From: Prevotella sp.
GTDB lineage: Bacteria; Bacteroidota; Bacteroidia; Bacteroidales; Bacteroidaceae
Direction of reading: 5' to 3'
Assembly (NCBI GenBank): GCA_017447515.1
Contig: JAFSNG010000004.1
Location: 1-57,588, forward strand
DNA: 57,588 bases
How positions within the stretch are numbered: the stretch's first letter is position 1; each line of letters starts with the position of its first letter. Positions 15,543-25,072 of the stretch are shown here, piece after piece. The position numbers and the translations under genes were made by a program. The notes beneath the pieces are model-generated. The model saw nothing but the letters and a program-made list of their open reading frames with translations. It had not been told where the DNA came from and searched no databases.

Positions 15543-17522
15543 ATGAGTTATTTACGATTCGAAAAAGCGGTAATGACCAACTTGGAGGAGTCGCTCCGTC
15601 GTGAATTGCTTCGGACAAACCGTTCAGGCGCCTACAGTGCATCGACGCTGGTGGACTGTAACACGCGCAAATATCACGGTTTGCTCGTTGTTCCTGTACC
15701 CCAGCTTGACGACGACAACCATGTGTTGCTCTCGTCGCTTGACTGTACAGTCATTCAGCACGGTGCCGAGTTTAACCTCGGACTCCACAAGTATTCGGGC
15801 AACAACTTCAGCCCCAAGGGTCATAAGTACATCCGCGAGTTTAGTTGTGATGTAGTGCCTACCACGATTTACCGCGTGGGTGGTGTAGTATTGAAGAAGG
15901 AAGTGGTGTTCCAGCATTATGAGGACAGAATCCTCATACGTTATACGCTGGAGGATGCTCATTCGGCCACCACGCTGCGGTTCCGTCCGTTCCTCGCCTT
16001 CCGCTCGGTGCGTCAGTTCACGCATGAGAACGCAACGGCTTCGCGCGAATACCATCCTGTGGAAAATGGCATCAAGACGTGTATGTATGCCGGCTATCCC
16101 GACCTCTTCATGCAGTTCTCGAAGAAGAACGAATTTGTATTCATGCCCGACTGGTATCGCGGCGTGGAATATCCGAAGGAGCAGGAGCGCGGCTATGCGT
16201 CGAACGAGGACCTGTATGTGCCTGGCTACTTCGAGATGAGCATCAAGAAGGGCGAGAGCATCGTGTTTGCCGGGTCTACGTCGGCAGCGAAGCCTTCTAC
16301 GCTGAAAAAGATGTTTGACGAGGAAGTGGACGACCGTGTACCTCGCGACAATTTCTATCACTGTCTGGTGACGGCTGCCCATCAGTTCCACTTCCGCGAT
16401 CGCCGCAGTGGCACTATGGAGAAGATTGACAAGAAGGACGAGCGTTACCTGCTGGCAGGCTATCCTTGGTTTAAGGCTCGTGCGCGTGATACGTTTATCG
16501 CTTTGCCTGGTCTGACGCTTGCCATCGGTGAGGTAGACTATTTCGAGATGGTGATGAAGACCTCGGAGAAGGCCCTTCGCGAGTTTATGGCCGACAAGCC
16601 CATCTCCGGCAAGATATACGAGATTGAGCATCCCGACGTGCCGCTGTGGGCCATCTGGGCTATCCAGCAGTATGTCAAGGAAGTCGGCAAGGAACTTGGC
16701 TACAAGATGTACGCCAAACTGGTGAAGGACATTGTGAAATATATTCTCGCTAGCGGTCATCCGAATCTACGACTGGACGACAACGGGCTGCTGTATGCCA
16801 ACGGACGCGACAAGGCCATCACGTGGATGAACTCTACGGCCAATGGCCGTCCCGTCGTTCCGCGCTCGGGATATATCGTCGAATTCAACGCCCTGTGGTA
16901 TAACGCGCTGAAGTTCTGCGCATCGCTGGAGGCAGAGTTCGGTGACAAGAAGTTTGCCGACAAGTTGGAGAAGCAGGCCGAAGTGTGCAAGACGTCGTTT
17001 ATCGACACCTTCATGAACGAGTACGGCTATCTGCTCGACTATGTGGATGGTCCGATGATGGACTGGAGTGTTCGCCCGAACATGATATTCCCCGTGGCCT
17101 TCGACTATTCGCCACTCAGTCAGGATCAGAAGAAGAGTGTATTAGATATATGTACGCGCGAGCTGTTAACACCGAAGGGTCTGCGCTCGCTGTCACCCAA
17201 GAGCGGCGGCTACAATCCGATGTATGTCGGTCCACAGACGCAGCGCGACTATGCCTACCATCAGGGTACGGCATGGCCTTGGTTGGGCGGTTTCTACATG
17301 GAAGCCAGCCTGAAACTCTATAAGCGCACCCGCCTCTCGTTCATCGAGCGCCAGATGGTGGGCTATGAGGAAGAGATGGACTACCACGCACTGGGAACCA
17401 TCAGCGAACTGTTCGACGGCAACCCGCCTTTCCACGGCCGCGGTGCAATGGCTTTCGCCATGAACGTCGCTGAAATCCTGCGTGCGCTGAAGTTGCTCGA
17501 GAAGTATACATATCAAAAATAA
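15543..17522 (+). CDS. Glycogen debranching enzyme (amylo-alpha-1,6-glucosidase type)
   Basis: Hydrolyses alpha-1,6 branches of glycogen or limit dextrins in the cytoplasm. The 659 residues have an N-terminal beta-sandwich GDE domain (about 15-240, with SGAYSASTLVDCNTRKYHGLLV) and a C-terminal (alpha/alpha)6 barrel (about 290-655) with YPWFKARARDTFIALPGLT and GPQTQRDYAYHQGTAWPW. There is no signal peptide. It is first of three genes, 16 bases before the GT4 gene. The same trio recurs in Bacteroidales glycogen loci. Confidence 0.92.
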   Translation: MSYLRFEKAVMTNLEESLRRELLRTNRSGAYSASTLVDCNTRKYHGLLVVPVPQLDDDNHVLLSSLDCTVIQHGAEFNLGLHKYSGNNFSPKGHKYIREFSCDVVPTTIYRVGGVVLKKEVVFQHYEDRILIRYTLEDAHSATTLRFRPFLAFRSVRQFTHENATASREYHPVENGIKTCMYAGYPDLFMQFSKKNEFVFMPDWYRGVEYPKEQERGYASNEDLYVPGYFEMSIKKGESIVFAGSTSAAKPSTLKKMFDEEVDDRVPRDNFYHCLVTAAHQFHFRDRRSGTMEKIDKKDERYLLAGYPWFKARARDTFIALPGLTLAIGEVDYFEMVMKTSEKALREFMADKPISGKIYEIEHPDVPLWAIWAIQQYVKEVGKELGYKMYAKLVKDIVKYILASGHPNLRLDDNGLLYANGRDKAITWMNSTANGRPVVPRSGYIVEFNALWYNALKFCASLEAEFGDKKFADKLEKQAEVCKTSFIDTFMNEYGYLLDYVDGPMMDWSVRPNMIFPVAFDYSPLSQDQKKSVLDICTRELLTPKGLRSLSPKSGGYNPMYVGPQTQRDYAYHQGTAWPWLGGFYMEASLKLYKRTRLSFIERQMVGYEEEMDYHALGTISELFDGNPPFHGRGAMAFAMNVAEILRALKLLEKYTYQK

Positions 17523-17538
17523 ATAAGGAGGACACGAT

Positions 17539-18810
17539 ATGAAAGTACTAATGTTTGGATGGGAGTATCCTCCTCACGTATTCGGTGGATTAGCCACCGC
17601 CAACTATGGTATTTCACAGGGTCTGCACGCCCAAGGCGATATGGACATCACGCTGTGTCTGCCGCATCCCTTCGGTGATGAAGACCGTTCGGCCTGTAAC
17701 CTTGTGGCCATGAATGCTGTACCGATTGCCTGGCGCGACGTGTCGCCCGACTACGTTCGCGAGCGTGTGGGCAACATCATGGATCCCGACCTCTATTTCC
17801 GTCTGCGCGACCACCTGTATGCCGACTTCAACTACATGCACGTCAACGACTTGGGTGCGATGGAGTTTGCGGGCGGCTATCCGGGCAATCTGCATGAGGA
17901 AATCAACAACTACTCGATTATTGCCGGCGTCGTGGCCCGCACATTGGAGTATGACATCATCCATGCCCACGACTGGCTGACCTATCCTGCTGGCATCCAT
18001 GCCAAGCAGGTGAGCGGCAAGCCCCTGTGCATCCACGTCCACGCTACTGACTTTGACCGCTCGCGTGGTAAGGTGAACCCCACGGTTTACTCTATCGAGA
18101 AGAACGGTATGGACAATGCCGACTGCATCATGTGTGTATCGGAACTGACGCGCCAGACGGTCATCAACCAGTATCATCAGGATCCGCGCAAGTGTTACAC
18201 CGTGCATAATGCCGTGTATCCGCTACCTGACGAGTATCAGGCCATTCCGCGTCCCGACCATACTGGCAAGGACAAGGTGGTGACGTTCCTCGGACGTATC
18301 ACCATGCAGAAGGGGCCCGAATACTTCGTCGAGGCTGCTAACATGGTCATTCGCCGTACTCGCAACGTGCGTTTCTGTATGGCTGGTTCGGGCGACATGA
18401 TGGACGCCATGATACATCTCGCTGCCGAGCGTGGCATTGCCGACAGGTTCCACTTCCCGGGATTTATGCGCGGCAAGCAGGTGTACGAATGCCTGAAGGA
18501 TTCTGACGTTTACGTGATGCCTTCCGTCTCGGAGCCGTTCGGTATCTCTCCGTTGGAGGCTATGCAGTGCGGTACGCCGTCCATCATCTCCAAGCAGTCT
18601 GGATGTGCTGAGATTCTGACCAACTGTATCAAGGTGGACTATTGGGACATTCACGCGCTGGCTGATGCCATCTACTCCATCTGCGCCAACGAGTCGCTCT
18701 TCAACTACCTCAAGGAGGAGGGTAAGAACGAGGTTGACCAGATTACTTGGGAGAAGGTCGGTGCCTGGATTGCAACACTCTACAAGAGAACTCTTGGTTG
18801 GGAGGCTTAA
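17539..18810 (+). CDS. GT4 glycosyltransferase, probable glycogen synthase
   Basis: GT-B fold transferase likely to extend alpha-glucan from a nucleotide sugar. The 423 residues begin MKVLMFGWEYPPHVFGGL, the glycine-rich glycogen-synthase-like N-terminus. The C-terminal half has VTFLGRITMQKGPEYFVEA and the EX7E motif in EPFGISPLE. An AAGGAGG-like ribosome-binding sequence (17524-17530) precedes the start. Its position between a debranching enzyme and a GH57 amylase supports glycogen synthesis rather than envelope work, but the acceptor is inferred. Confidence 0.88.
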   Translation: MKVLMFGWEYPPHVFGGLATANYGISQGLHAQGDMDITLCLPHPFGDEDRSACNLVAMNAVPIAWRDVSPDYVRERVGNIMDPDLYFRLRDHLYADFNYMHVNDLGAMEFAGGYPGNLHEEINNYSIIAGVVARTLEYDIIHAHDWLTYPAGIHAKQVSGKPLCIHVHATDFDRSRGKVNPTVYSIEKNGMDNADCIMCVSELTRQTVINQYHQDPRKCYTVHNAVYPLPDEYQAIPRPDHTGKDKVVTFLGRITMQKGPEYFVEAANMVIRRTRNVRFCMAGSGDMMDAMIHLAAERGIADRFHFPGFMRGKQVYECLKDSDVYVMPSVSEPFGISPLEAMQCGTPSIISKQSGCAEILTNCIKVDYWDIHALADAIYSICANESLFNYLKEEGKNEVDQITWEKVGAWIATLYKRTLGWEA

Positions 18811-18818
18811 CCCCCATC

Positions 18819-18858
18819 CGTAATAACGTAATAACGAAATAACGTAATAACGATAAAA
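18819..18858 (+). repeat. Octamer array, skeleton ATNNCGNN (CGTAATAA), 4-5 copies
   Basis: CGTAATAA units start at 18819, 18827, 18835 (one change), 18843 and a decayed one at 18851. In the other phase they read ATAACGNN, the same skeleton as the 5550-5597 array. It fills the gap before the GH57 gene. Confidence 0.85.
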
Positions 18859-18862
18859 AATT

Positions 18863-20290
18863 ATGAAAACAATTTGTTTATATTTCGAGATACATCAGAT
18901 TATTCATCTGAAGCGCTACCGTTTCTTCGATATCGGTACCGATCATTATTACTATGATGACTACGAGAACGAGCGTAGCATCACCGATATTGCCAACCGA
19001 AGCTACATGCCTGCCCTGACCGCTATCGGCGATATGATTAAGGAGCATGGCGACTACTTCAAAGTGGCATTCTCGCTGTCGGGAACAGGTATTGAACAAA
19101 TGGAGTTCCATGCTCCGCAGGTTATTGCCAAGTTGCAGGAGCTGAATCAGACCGGTTGCATAGAGTTCCTAGCTGAACCTTACTCTCACGGCCTGAGTTC
19201 ACTGGCCAACGAGGAGACCTTTGCCCTCGACGTGAAGAAGCAGTGTGCCAAGATTGAGGAACTGTTTGGCAAGAAGCCTACCGTAGCCCGCAACTCATCG
19301 CTCATCTACTCTGACGACATCGGCGGACAGATTGCCGCTATGGGGTTCAAGGGTATGTTGACCGAGGGTGCCAAGCACGTGCTCGGCTGGAAGTCGCCCC
19401 ACTATGTCTACAACTGTAACATCGCTCCGAACCTGAAGCTATTGCTGCGCGACGTAGAGTTGTCAGACGATGTCTCGCTGCGTTTCAACAATGCCGACTG
19501 GGAGGGTTATCCCTTGTTTGCCGATGCCTATATCGACCGTATTGCCCGCTTCCCCGAAGAGGAACAGATTATCAACATCTTCATGGAACTCTCGGCTCTT
19601 GGTATCGCACAGCCGCTGAGCTCAAATATCCTCGAATTCCTGAAGGCACTGCCCGCATGTGCCAAAGAGAAGGGTATCACCTTTGCTACGCCTACCGAGA
19701 TATGCATGAAGACGAAGAGCGTGGGTGCTATCGACGTGCCCGACACGCTGTCGTGGGTCGACGAAGAGCGCGACTGTTCATGCTGGCTGGGTAACGCCAT
19801 GCAGCGCGAGGCCTTCCAGAAACTCTACTCTGTGGCTGACCGCCTGCGCATTGCCGACGATCCGCGCATCAATCAGGACTGGGACTATCTGCAGGCTTCC
19901 AACAACTTCCGCTTCATGACCACGAAGCCCTCGAACGTAGGACTAGACCGTGGAATCTACAGCGGACCGTTTGACGCCTTCACCAACTACATGAACATCC
20001 TCGGCGACTTCATCAACAGAGTGAACGCCCTGTATCCGCAGGAGATTGAGAACGACGAGCTGAACGCCCTGCTCACCACCATCCGCAATCAGGGTGACGA
20101 GATTGAGATGAAGGACAAGGAGATTACGCGCCTGAAGGCACGTCTGGAGAAGTTGGAACCCAAGGAGGCTAAGAAGCCTGCTGCCAAGAAACCGGCAGCC
20201 AAGAAGGCTCCCGCCAAGAAGCCCTCTGCTCCTAAGGCCGCTCCCGCTCCTGCCCCCGCTCCCGCTCCTGAAGCAGAGGAAAAGAAGTAA
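18863..20290 (+). CDS. GH57 family alpha-amylase-like enzyme with basic Ala/Lys/Pro tail
   Basis: Cytoplasmic retaining alpha-glucan hydrolase or transferase. The 475 residues start with TICLYFEIHQIIHLKRYRFF, the GH57 N-terminal strand with its conserved His. They include EFLAEPYSHGLSSL and the ARNSSLIYSDDIG region. The catalytic domain ends near residue 395. A short coiled coil follows (LTTIRNQGDEIEMKDKEITR), then from about residue 430 a histone-H1-like tail of KKPAAKKPAAKK type that turns into proline-alanine repeats and ends EAEEKK. Third gene of the glycogen operon. The tail is unusual for GH57 and could bind polyanions or act as a flexible tether. Confidence 0.88.
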   Translation: MKTICLYFEIHQIIHLKRYRFFDIGTDHYYYDDYENERSITDIANRSYMPALTAIGDMIKEHGDYFKVAFSLSGTGIEQMEFHAPQVIAKLQELNQTGCIEFLAEPYSHGLSSLANEETFALDVKKQCAKIEELFGKKPTVARNSSLIYSDDIGGQIAAMGFKGMLTEGAKHVLGWKSPHYVYNCNIAPNLKLLLRDVELSDDVSLRFNNADWEGYPLFADAYIDRIARFPEEEQIINIFMELSALGIAQPLSSNILEFLKALPACAKEKGITFATPTEICMKTKSVGAIDVPDTLSWVDEERDCSCWLGNAMQREAFQKLYSVADRLRIADDPRINQDWDYLQASNNFRFMTTKPSNVGLDRGIYSGPFDAFTNYMNILGDFINRVNALYPQEIENDELNALLTTIRNQGDEIEMKDKEITRLKARLEKLEPKEAKKPAAKKPAAKKAPAKKPSAPKAAPAPAPAPAPEAEEKK

Positions 20291-20311
20291 AATTCCGCAA
20301 TGATTCGATAA

Positions 20312-20347
20312 AAACCCCCGTTCTGAGCGTTCAGAGCGGGAGTTTTC
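20312..20347 (+). terminator. Terminator of the glycogen operon
   Basis: A 16-pair hairpin (arms 20312-20327 and 20332-20347, loop GCGT) with one C-A mismatch and one G-U pair has A-run and T-run ends, so it could work in both directions. Confidence 0.85.
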
Positions 20348-20413
20348 ATTTCTATGTAACATAGCCTATATTTTTTGTTACATCTGATGGAAGGATAGGT
20401 GAAGAATATTTTG

Positions 20414-20421
20414 TACCTTTG
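20414..20421 (+). promoter_or_regulatory. -7 element before the first GH3 gene
   Basis: TACCTTTG matches TAnnTTTG, 24 bases before the ATG at 20446. No -33 TTTG lies 19-20 bases upstream, which suggests dependence on an activator. This is the only promoter-like element I see at the head of the hemicellulose locus. Confidence 0.55.
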
Positions 20422-20445
20422 CACGCGGTATATAATGTAAAGTTT

Positions 20446-22830
20446 ATGAAAATAAAGACTATGATGATGATGGGAGCTACGGCACTGATGACTGCATGTC
20501 AGACAACGGTCAGTGACCTGGAATTGGAACAGATGGTCGATGAACTGTACCAGCGCATGCCGCAGGAGGAGCGTATCGCCCAGTTGCAAAGTATGTATAT
20601 GGACGAGCTGTTCGACGAACAGGGACAGCTGGACACCGTCAAGTGTAAAGAACTGATACCCTACGGCATCGGACATTTCTCGCAGTTCTGTATGCAGAAG
20701 CCTCGCGATCCCAATGAGTTGCGTGACCGTGTGGCTGTCGTGCAGGAATGGCTGATGACGAAGACGCCGAACAAGATTCCGGCGTTGTTCCATGAGGAAG
20801 TGCTGTCGGGTGTCAATACCCGTGGCGCTACCATTTATCCCCAGCAGATTGGTCAGGCGTGTTCGTTTAATCCCGAATTGGCTGAGGTGAAGACGCGCCA
20901 GACGAGTACGGCCATGAGAAAGATGGGTGGTGTGCTGTCGCTTTCACCAATGGTGGACGTGTGCCGCACGCCGAGTTTTAACCGCCTGGAAGAGTCGTAC
21001 GGTGAGGATGGATATCTGTCGGCGGTGATGGGTGTAGCTTTCGTGCGTGGTTTGCAGCAGGGCGACCTGCGGAAAGGCGTAGGAGCCTGCTCGAAACATT
21101 ATCTCGGCTATGGCGGAGGCGGTGATGCCGAGGAGAAGGTGCTGATGGAGGAAATTCTGATGCCGCACGAGGCTATGATCCGACTGGCAGGTAGCAAAGC
21201 CGTGATGCCAGGCTATCATGCAATGGCTGGACAGCAGCAACAGTGTGTGGCTGACAGTATGATACTGAAAAACATCCTGCGCGGCTATCTGGGCTTCGAC
21301 GGTATGGTGGTCAGCGACTATACGGCTATCGACCAGTTGGTTAAGCCCTCGGCTTTCCCTGAGGGTAAAGAATGGTCGCCCATCGAGAAGGCTGCTGCTG
21401 CCATCAATGGCGGTTGTGACGTCGACTTCCCCACAGGAGCTAACTACCGTTTCCTGCAAGAAGCTATCGATAGCGGTCTTGTGGCCCAAGAAACGCTGGA
21501 ACGTGCTGTGAAGGACGTGCTGCGCTATAAGTTCCGTGCCGGACTGTTCGATAGCAACCCCAACCTTTATGCCAAGAGCGACATCCAACTCGATACGCCC
21601 GAGGAGCGTCAGACGTCATACGAGATAGCCACCCAGAGCATTGTGCTATTGCAGAATGACAGCAGCATCCTGCCGCTGAAGGGCGAGTCGCTGCGCATCC
21701 TGCTGACGGGTCCCAATGCGAATACGATGTGGGCTATGTGTGGCGACTATTCGTTCCCGGCCATGACCTATTTCTGGAAGCGTGTAGAAGAGGACTTGGA
21801 TCATCCTCACGTGATAACGCTGTTGGAGGGGATGCGTGACAAACTGCCTGAAGGCGATACGCTGTTGTACAGTCGCGGTTGTGACTGGACGGAGGAGATA
21901 GAGACGAAGTTCTCACATGCCGGTGACGAACGAGCTTGGGAATATCCCATCTTGCACCGAAAGGTTGATGCAGGAGAGGAAGCCAATAAAGAAGAGGCAC
22001 TGGCGATGGCTGATTCTGCGGACGTCATCATAGCCGCTGTGGGTGAAAACGTAATGCTGTGTGGCGAGAATCGCGACCGTCAGGGATTGCGACTGCCAGG
22101 CAAGCAGGAGGAATATGTAGAAGCGCTATTGGCTACCGGCAAACCCGTCGTGTTGGTGGTGTTCGGAGGTCGCGCACAGGTCATTGCCGGACTTGCCGAA
22201 CGTTGTGCTGCCGTTATCCAAGCCTGGTACCCTGGTGAGGAAGGCGGTCATGCCGTGGCAGATATCCTCTATGGTAATGTGTCACCCTCAGCAAAGCTTG
22301 CCGTCAGCTATCCTAACAAAGAAATCTACACCCCCATTTGCTACAACGATGCTATTGAACCCGACTCGTGCATTCAGTGGCCTTTCGGCTACGGTTTGAG
22401 TTACACCACCTTCGAGTATAAGCACATGGCACTGGACGAAGAGGCAAAGACCACCGACGAGTATATCGACCTGTCGTTCGAGGTGAAGAATACGGGTAAG
22501 GTTAGCGCTACGGAAATCGCACAATTGTATATCTCGCCAGCTGATAGCACCCAGTCGCTGCGCCCGATTCAGTTGCAGGGCTTTGCCCGTGTGGAGCTCG
22601 AACCCCGTCATAGCAAGACCATCAAGGTAAGGCTGTATACCGAGCAGCTAGGATTTTACAGCCATGAGGGTGGCGAACGTTCGTGGAACATCCTGCCTGG
22701 CAAGTATGTTGTGAAGATTGGTGCTTCGTCGGCTGACATTCGCTTGGAAGAGACGCTGACGCTAGTTGGTGAGTCTGTCCGTAAACCTTTGAGAGAACAC
22801 TATTTCTCGGGCATCGAAGTGGTAGACTGA
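20446..22830 (+). CDS. GH3 beta-glycosidase lipoprotein
   Basis: Retaining exo-beta-glucosidase or xylosidase. The 794-residue product starts with a lipoprotein signal whose lipobox LMTAC puts the lipidated Cys at residue 18. The GH3 TIM-barrel contains GEDGYL, the KHYLGYG segment (KH about 218-219) and MVVSDYTAID, where Asp 291 is the expected nucleophile. The alpha/beta sandwich and fibronectin-III-like domains follow (FGYGLSYTTFEY). A TTG upstream overlaps the promoter -7 box, so the ATG at 20446 was chosen. It opens the hemicellulose gene run. Confidence 0.92.
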   Translation: MKIKTMMMMGATALMTACQTTVSDLELEQMVDELYQRMPQEERIAQLQSMYMDELFDEQGQLDTVKCKELIPYGIGHFSQFCMQKPRDPNELRDRVAVVQEWLMTKTPNKIPALFHEEVLSGVNTRGATIYPQQIGQACSFNPELAEVKTRQTSTAMRKMGGVLSLSPMVDVCRTPSFNRLEESYGEDGYLSAVMGVAFVRGLQQGDLRKGVGACSKHYLGYGGGGDAEEKVLMEEILMPHEAMIRLAGSKAVMPGYHAMAGQQQQCVADSMILKNILRGYLGFDGMVVSDYTAIDQLVKPSAFPEGKEWSPIEKAAAAINGGCDVDFPTGANYRFLQEAIDSGLVAQETLERAVKDVLRYKFRAGLFDSNPNLYAKSDIQLDTPEERQTSYEIATQSIVLLQNDSSILPLKGESLRILLTGPNANTMWAMCGDYSFPAMTYFWKRVEEDLDHPHVITLLEGMRDKLPEGDTLLYSRGCDWTEEIETKFSHAGDERAWEYPILHRKVDAGEEANKEEALAMADSADVIIAAVGENVMLCGENRDRQGLRLPGKQEEYVEALLATGKPVVLVVFGGRAQVIAGLAERCAAVIQAWYPGEEGGHAVADILYGNVSPSAKLAVSYPNKEIYTPICYNDAIEPDSCIQWPFGYGLSYTTFEYKHMALDEEAKTTDEYIDLSFEVKNTGKVSATEIAQLYISPADSTQSLRPIQLQGFARVELEPRHSKTIKVRLYTEQLGFYSHEGGERSWNILPGKYVVKIGASSADIRLEETLTLVGESVRKPLREHYFSGIEVVD

Positions 22831-22833
22831 AAA

Positions 22834-22864
22834 GTTGAGTAGTTAAGGAGTTAAGAAGTGATGA
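22834..22864 (+). repeat. Octamer array, unit GTTAAGGA, 3-4 copies
   Basis: Units start at 22834, 22842, 22850 and, decayed, 22858. The array fills the 30-base gap between GH3 and GH31 and runs into the GH31 start. It incidentally creates AAGGAG at 22845-22850. Confidence 0.65.
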
Positions 22865-25044
22865 AACAAATATTGAGTGTCATATCCCTATGCTTCTGTG
22901 CGGTCACCATGATGGCGCAGACACCCTTTGGCGACGGACAGTTGGCCATACAACCCGTGGCTGATAATGCCGTCCGTATTCAGTATACAGAAGGCACTGT
23001 GCAGACAAGCGACCTGCCCGATTGGCTATATGTAAAACACGAAACCGTTGCCGACTGCGATGTGAAGGTAAAGGTCGACGAGAAGAAGCAGCTGCTAACC
23101 ATCAAGGACCGCAAGGGCAAGACCGTTTTCACGGCTACCCGTCACCAGCTAACGAATGGTGAGGCCACGCTGACGTTTGCTTCTCCCAAGGACGAATGCC
23201 TTTTCGGTTTGGGGCAGTTTCAGGACGGCTATGGCAATGTGCGAGGCCTTTCGCGCCGACTGACGCAGGTCAATACGCAGATTTCCATTCCCATGCTTCT
23301 TTCAAGCAAGGGTTACGGCATCCTGTGGAATAACTACGGCATGACGGAATACAACCCTTGCGGCCAGAGCGTGTGTCTGACGGTTCGCCCGTCAGCGACC
23401 TCCGCTTCCGATGTCGTCGACGTCACCACCACCGAGGGAAACAAGCGTGAGGTGCGCCAGCGTCACATCTTCGAAGCGACCATCGATATTCCTGAAACAG
23501 GCGATTATGCCCTGTTATTGGACGTTGGGCAGAAGATGGCCCGTCGCCACAATCTTGCTATTGACGGCCAGAACGTTATCGAGATGCAGAACCTGTGGCT
23601 GCCTCCTACGGCCTCGAAGATAGTCCATTTGGAACAAGGCCGGCATACGCTGACAGCCGAACTGACGAAAGACGATAAGCCCGTGCTGTATTACGACCGT
23701 GTGCAGGATCAGACAACCTTCCGCTCGCCTGTCGCTACTGCTGTTGATTACACAGTGTTCGTCGGTTCTCCTGACGAAATCATCGCTACCTACCGCGAAT
23801 TAACAGGCGAATGCCCAGAGATGCCCGGCTGGGCGTTGGGTTATATCCACTGTCGCGAGCGTTTCCATAGTTCACAGGAAATTCTCGAGACTGCCAACCG
23901 CTTCCGCAAGGAGAATATGCCGTTGAGCCTGATTGTTCAGGACTGGCAGTATTGGGGAAAATACGGCTGGAATTCTATGAAATTCGACGAGGAATTTTAT
24001 CCTGACCCCAAGGCGCTTACCGACAGTCTTCACCAGATGGGCATCCGTCTGATGGTTAGTGTGTGGTCGAAGATTGACAAGAACTCTGAGGTTGGTCGTC
24101 AGATGGAGCGCGACCAGTATTACATCCCTGGCACCGACTGGATTGATTTCTTCAATCCTCAGGCCGCTGCGTCGTATTGGAAGAACTTCCGCGAACGGTT
24201 GGTGCCTCTGGGAATTGATGCATGGTGGCAGGATGCTACCGAGCCCGAGAATGATGACCTTGTAGGTCGTCGTGTCAACAAAGGACGATGGAGTGGGGAA
24301 CAGGTGCGTAACGTCTATCCCCTGCTTGTCAACAAAACCGTTTACGAAGGTCTTCGCGAGGCTGGTCACGACCCGATGATTCTCACCCGTTGCGGTTTCC
24401 CGGGTATTCAGCGTTACGGCTCAGCGCTGTGGAGTGGCGATGTGGGTAACGACTGGGAGACGTTCCGTCGTCAGATTACTGCAGGTTTGGGTGTTCAGGC
24501 TGCTGGCATCCCTTGGTGGACCTACGACGCTGGCGGCTTCTTCCGCCCAGGCGACCAGTACACCAATCAGGACTATATCGACCGTATGCTGCGCTGGATA
24601 GAACTCAGCGTCTATCTGCCCCTGATGCGCGTTCACGGTTATATGGGCAATACGGAACCTTGGAACTATGGCGCCGAGGCGCAGCAGATTATCACTGAAT
24701 GTCTGAAGGAGCGCGAACAGCTCCGTCCTTATATCGAGCAGTGTGCCGAGCGTATCGCCAAGGAGGGTTATACGCTGATGCGTCCCTTGGTGTTCGACTT
24801 TGCCGACGACGCTGAGGCCTTGCAACAGAAGTACGAATACATGTTCGGTCCTTCGCTGCTCATCAGTCCCGTGACGGAGCCCAATGTCACCGAGTGGCGC
24901 ACCTATCTGCCTAAGAACAAGGACGGCTGGACCGACTATCGCACGGGTCTTCATTATCGTGGCGGGCAGTATATTACTACCCCCGTCGACAAGGCTCATA
25001 TCCCCGTCTTCGTCCGCGGTAACGTTCAAACGATAACTCAATAG
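22861..25044 (+). CDS. GH31 alpha-xylosidase/alpha-glucosidase, exported
   Basis: Retaining exo-alpha-glycosidase, most likely alpha-xylosidase given the neighbours. The 727 residues (ATG at 22861; an in-frame GTG lies just before) begin with a signal peptide ending near AVTMMAQ. They include the N-terminal GH31 beta-sandwich and a PA14-like segment at about residues 205-300 (GDYALLLDVGQKMARRHNL). The barrel contains WWQDATEPE, where Asp 458 is the predicted nucleophile, and RCGFPGIQRYGSALWSGDV. It is followed within 28 bases by a GH10 gene. Confidence 0.92.
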   Translation: MKQILSVISLCFCAVTMMAQTPFGDGQLAIQPVADNAVRIQYTEGTVQTSDLPDWLYVKHETVADCDVKVKVDEKKQLLTIKDRKGKTVFTATRHQLTNGEATLTFASPKDECLFGLGQFQDGYGNVRGLSRRLTQVNTQISIPMLLSSKGYGILWNNYGMTEYNPCGQSVCLTVRPSATSASDVVDVTTTEGNKREVRQRHIFEATIDIPETGDYALLLDVGQKMARRHNLAIDGQNVIEMQNLWLPPTASKIVHLEQGRHTLTAELTKDDKPVLYYDRVQDQTTFRSPVATAVDYTVFVGSPDEIIATYRELTGECPEMPGWALGYIHCRERFHSSQEILETANRFRKENMPLSLIVQDWQYWGKYGWNSMKFDEEFYPDPKALTDSLHQMGIRLMVSVWSKIDKNSEVGRQMERDQYYIPGTDWIDFFNPQAAASYWKNFRERLVPLGIDAWWQDATEPENDDLVGRRVNKGRWSGEQVRNVYPLLVNKTVYEGLREAGHDPMILTRCGFPGIQRYGSALWSGDVGNDWETFRRQITAGLGVQAAGIPWWTYDAGGFFRPGDQYTNQDYIDRMLRWIELSVYLPLMRVHGYMGNTEPWNYGAEAQQIITECLKEREQLRPYIEQCAERIAKEGYTLMRPLVFDFADDAEALQQKYEYMFGPSLLISPVTEPNVTEWRTYLPKNKDGWTDYRTGLHYRGGQYITTPVDKAHIPVFVRGNVQTITQ

Positions 25045-25072
25045 AAATATCAATAAAATAAAAATCAAGACA

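Noticed and set aside
20419-20445. TTG start for the first GH3 gene
   Set aside because: The TTG is part of the -7 promoter box. The ATG at 20446 gives a proper lipoprotein signal.
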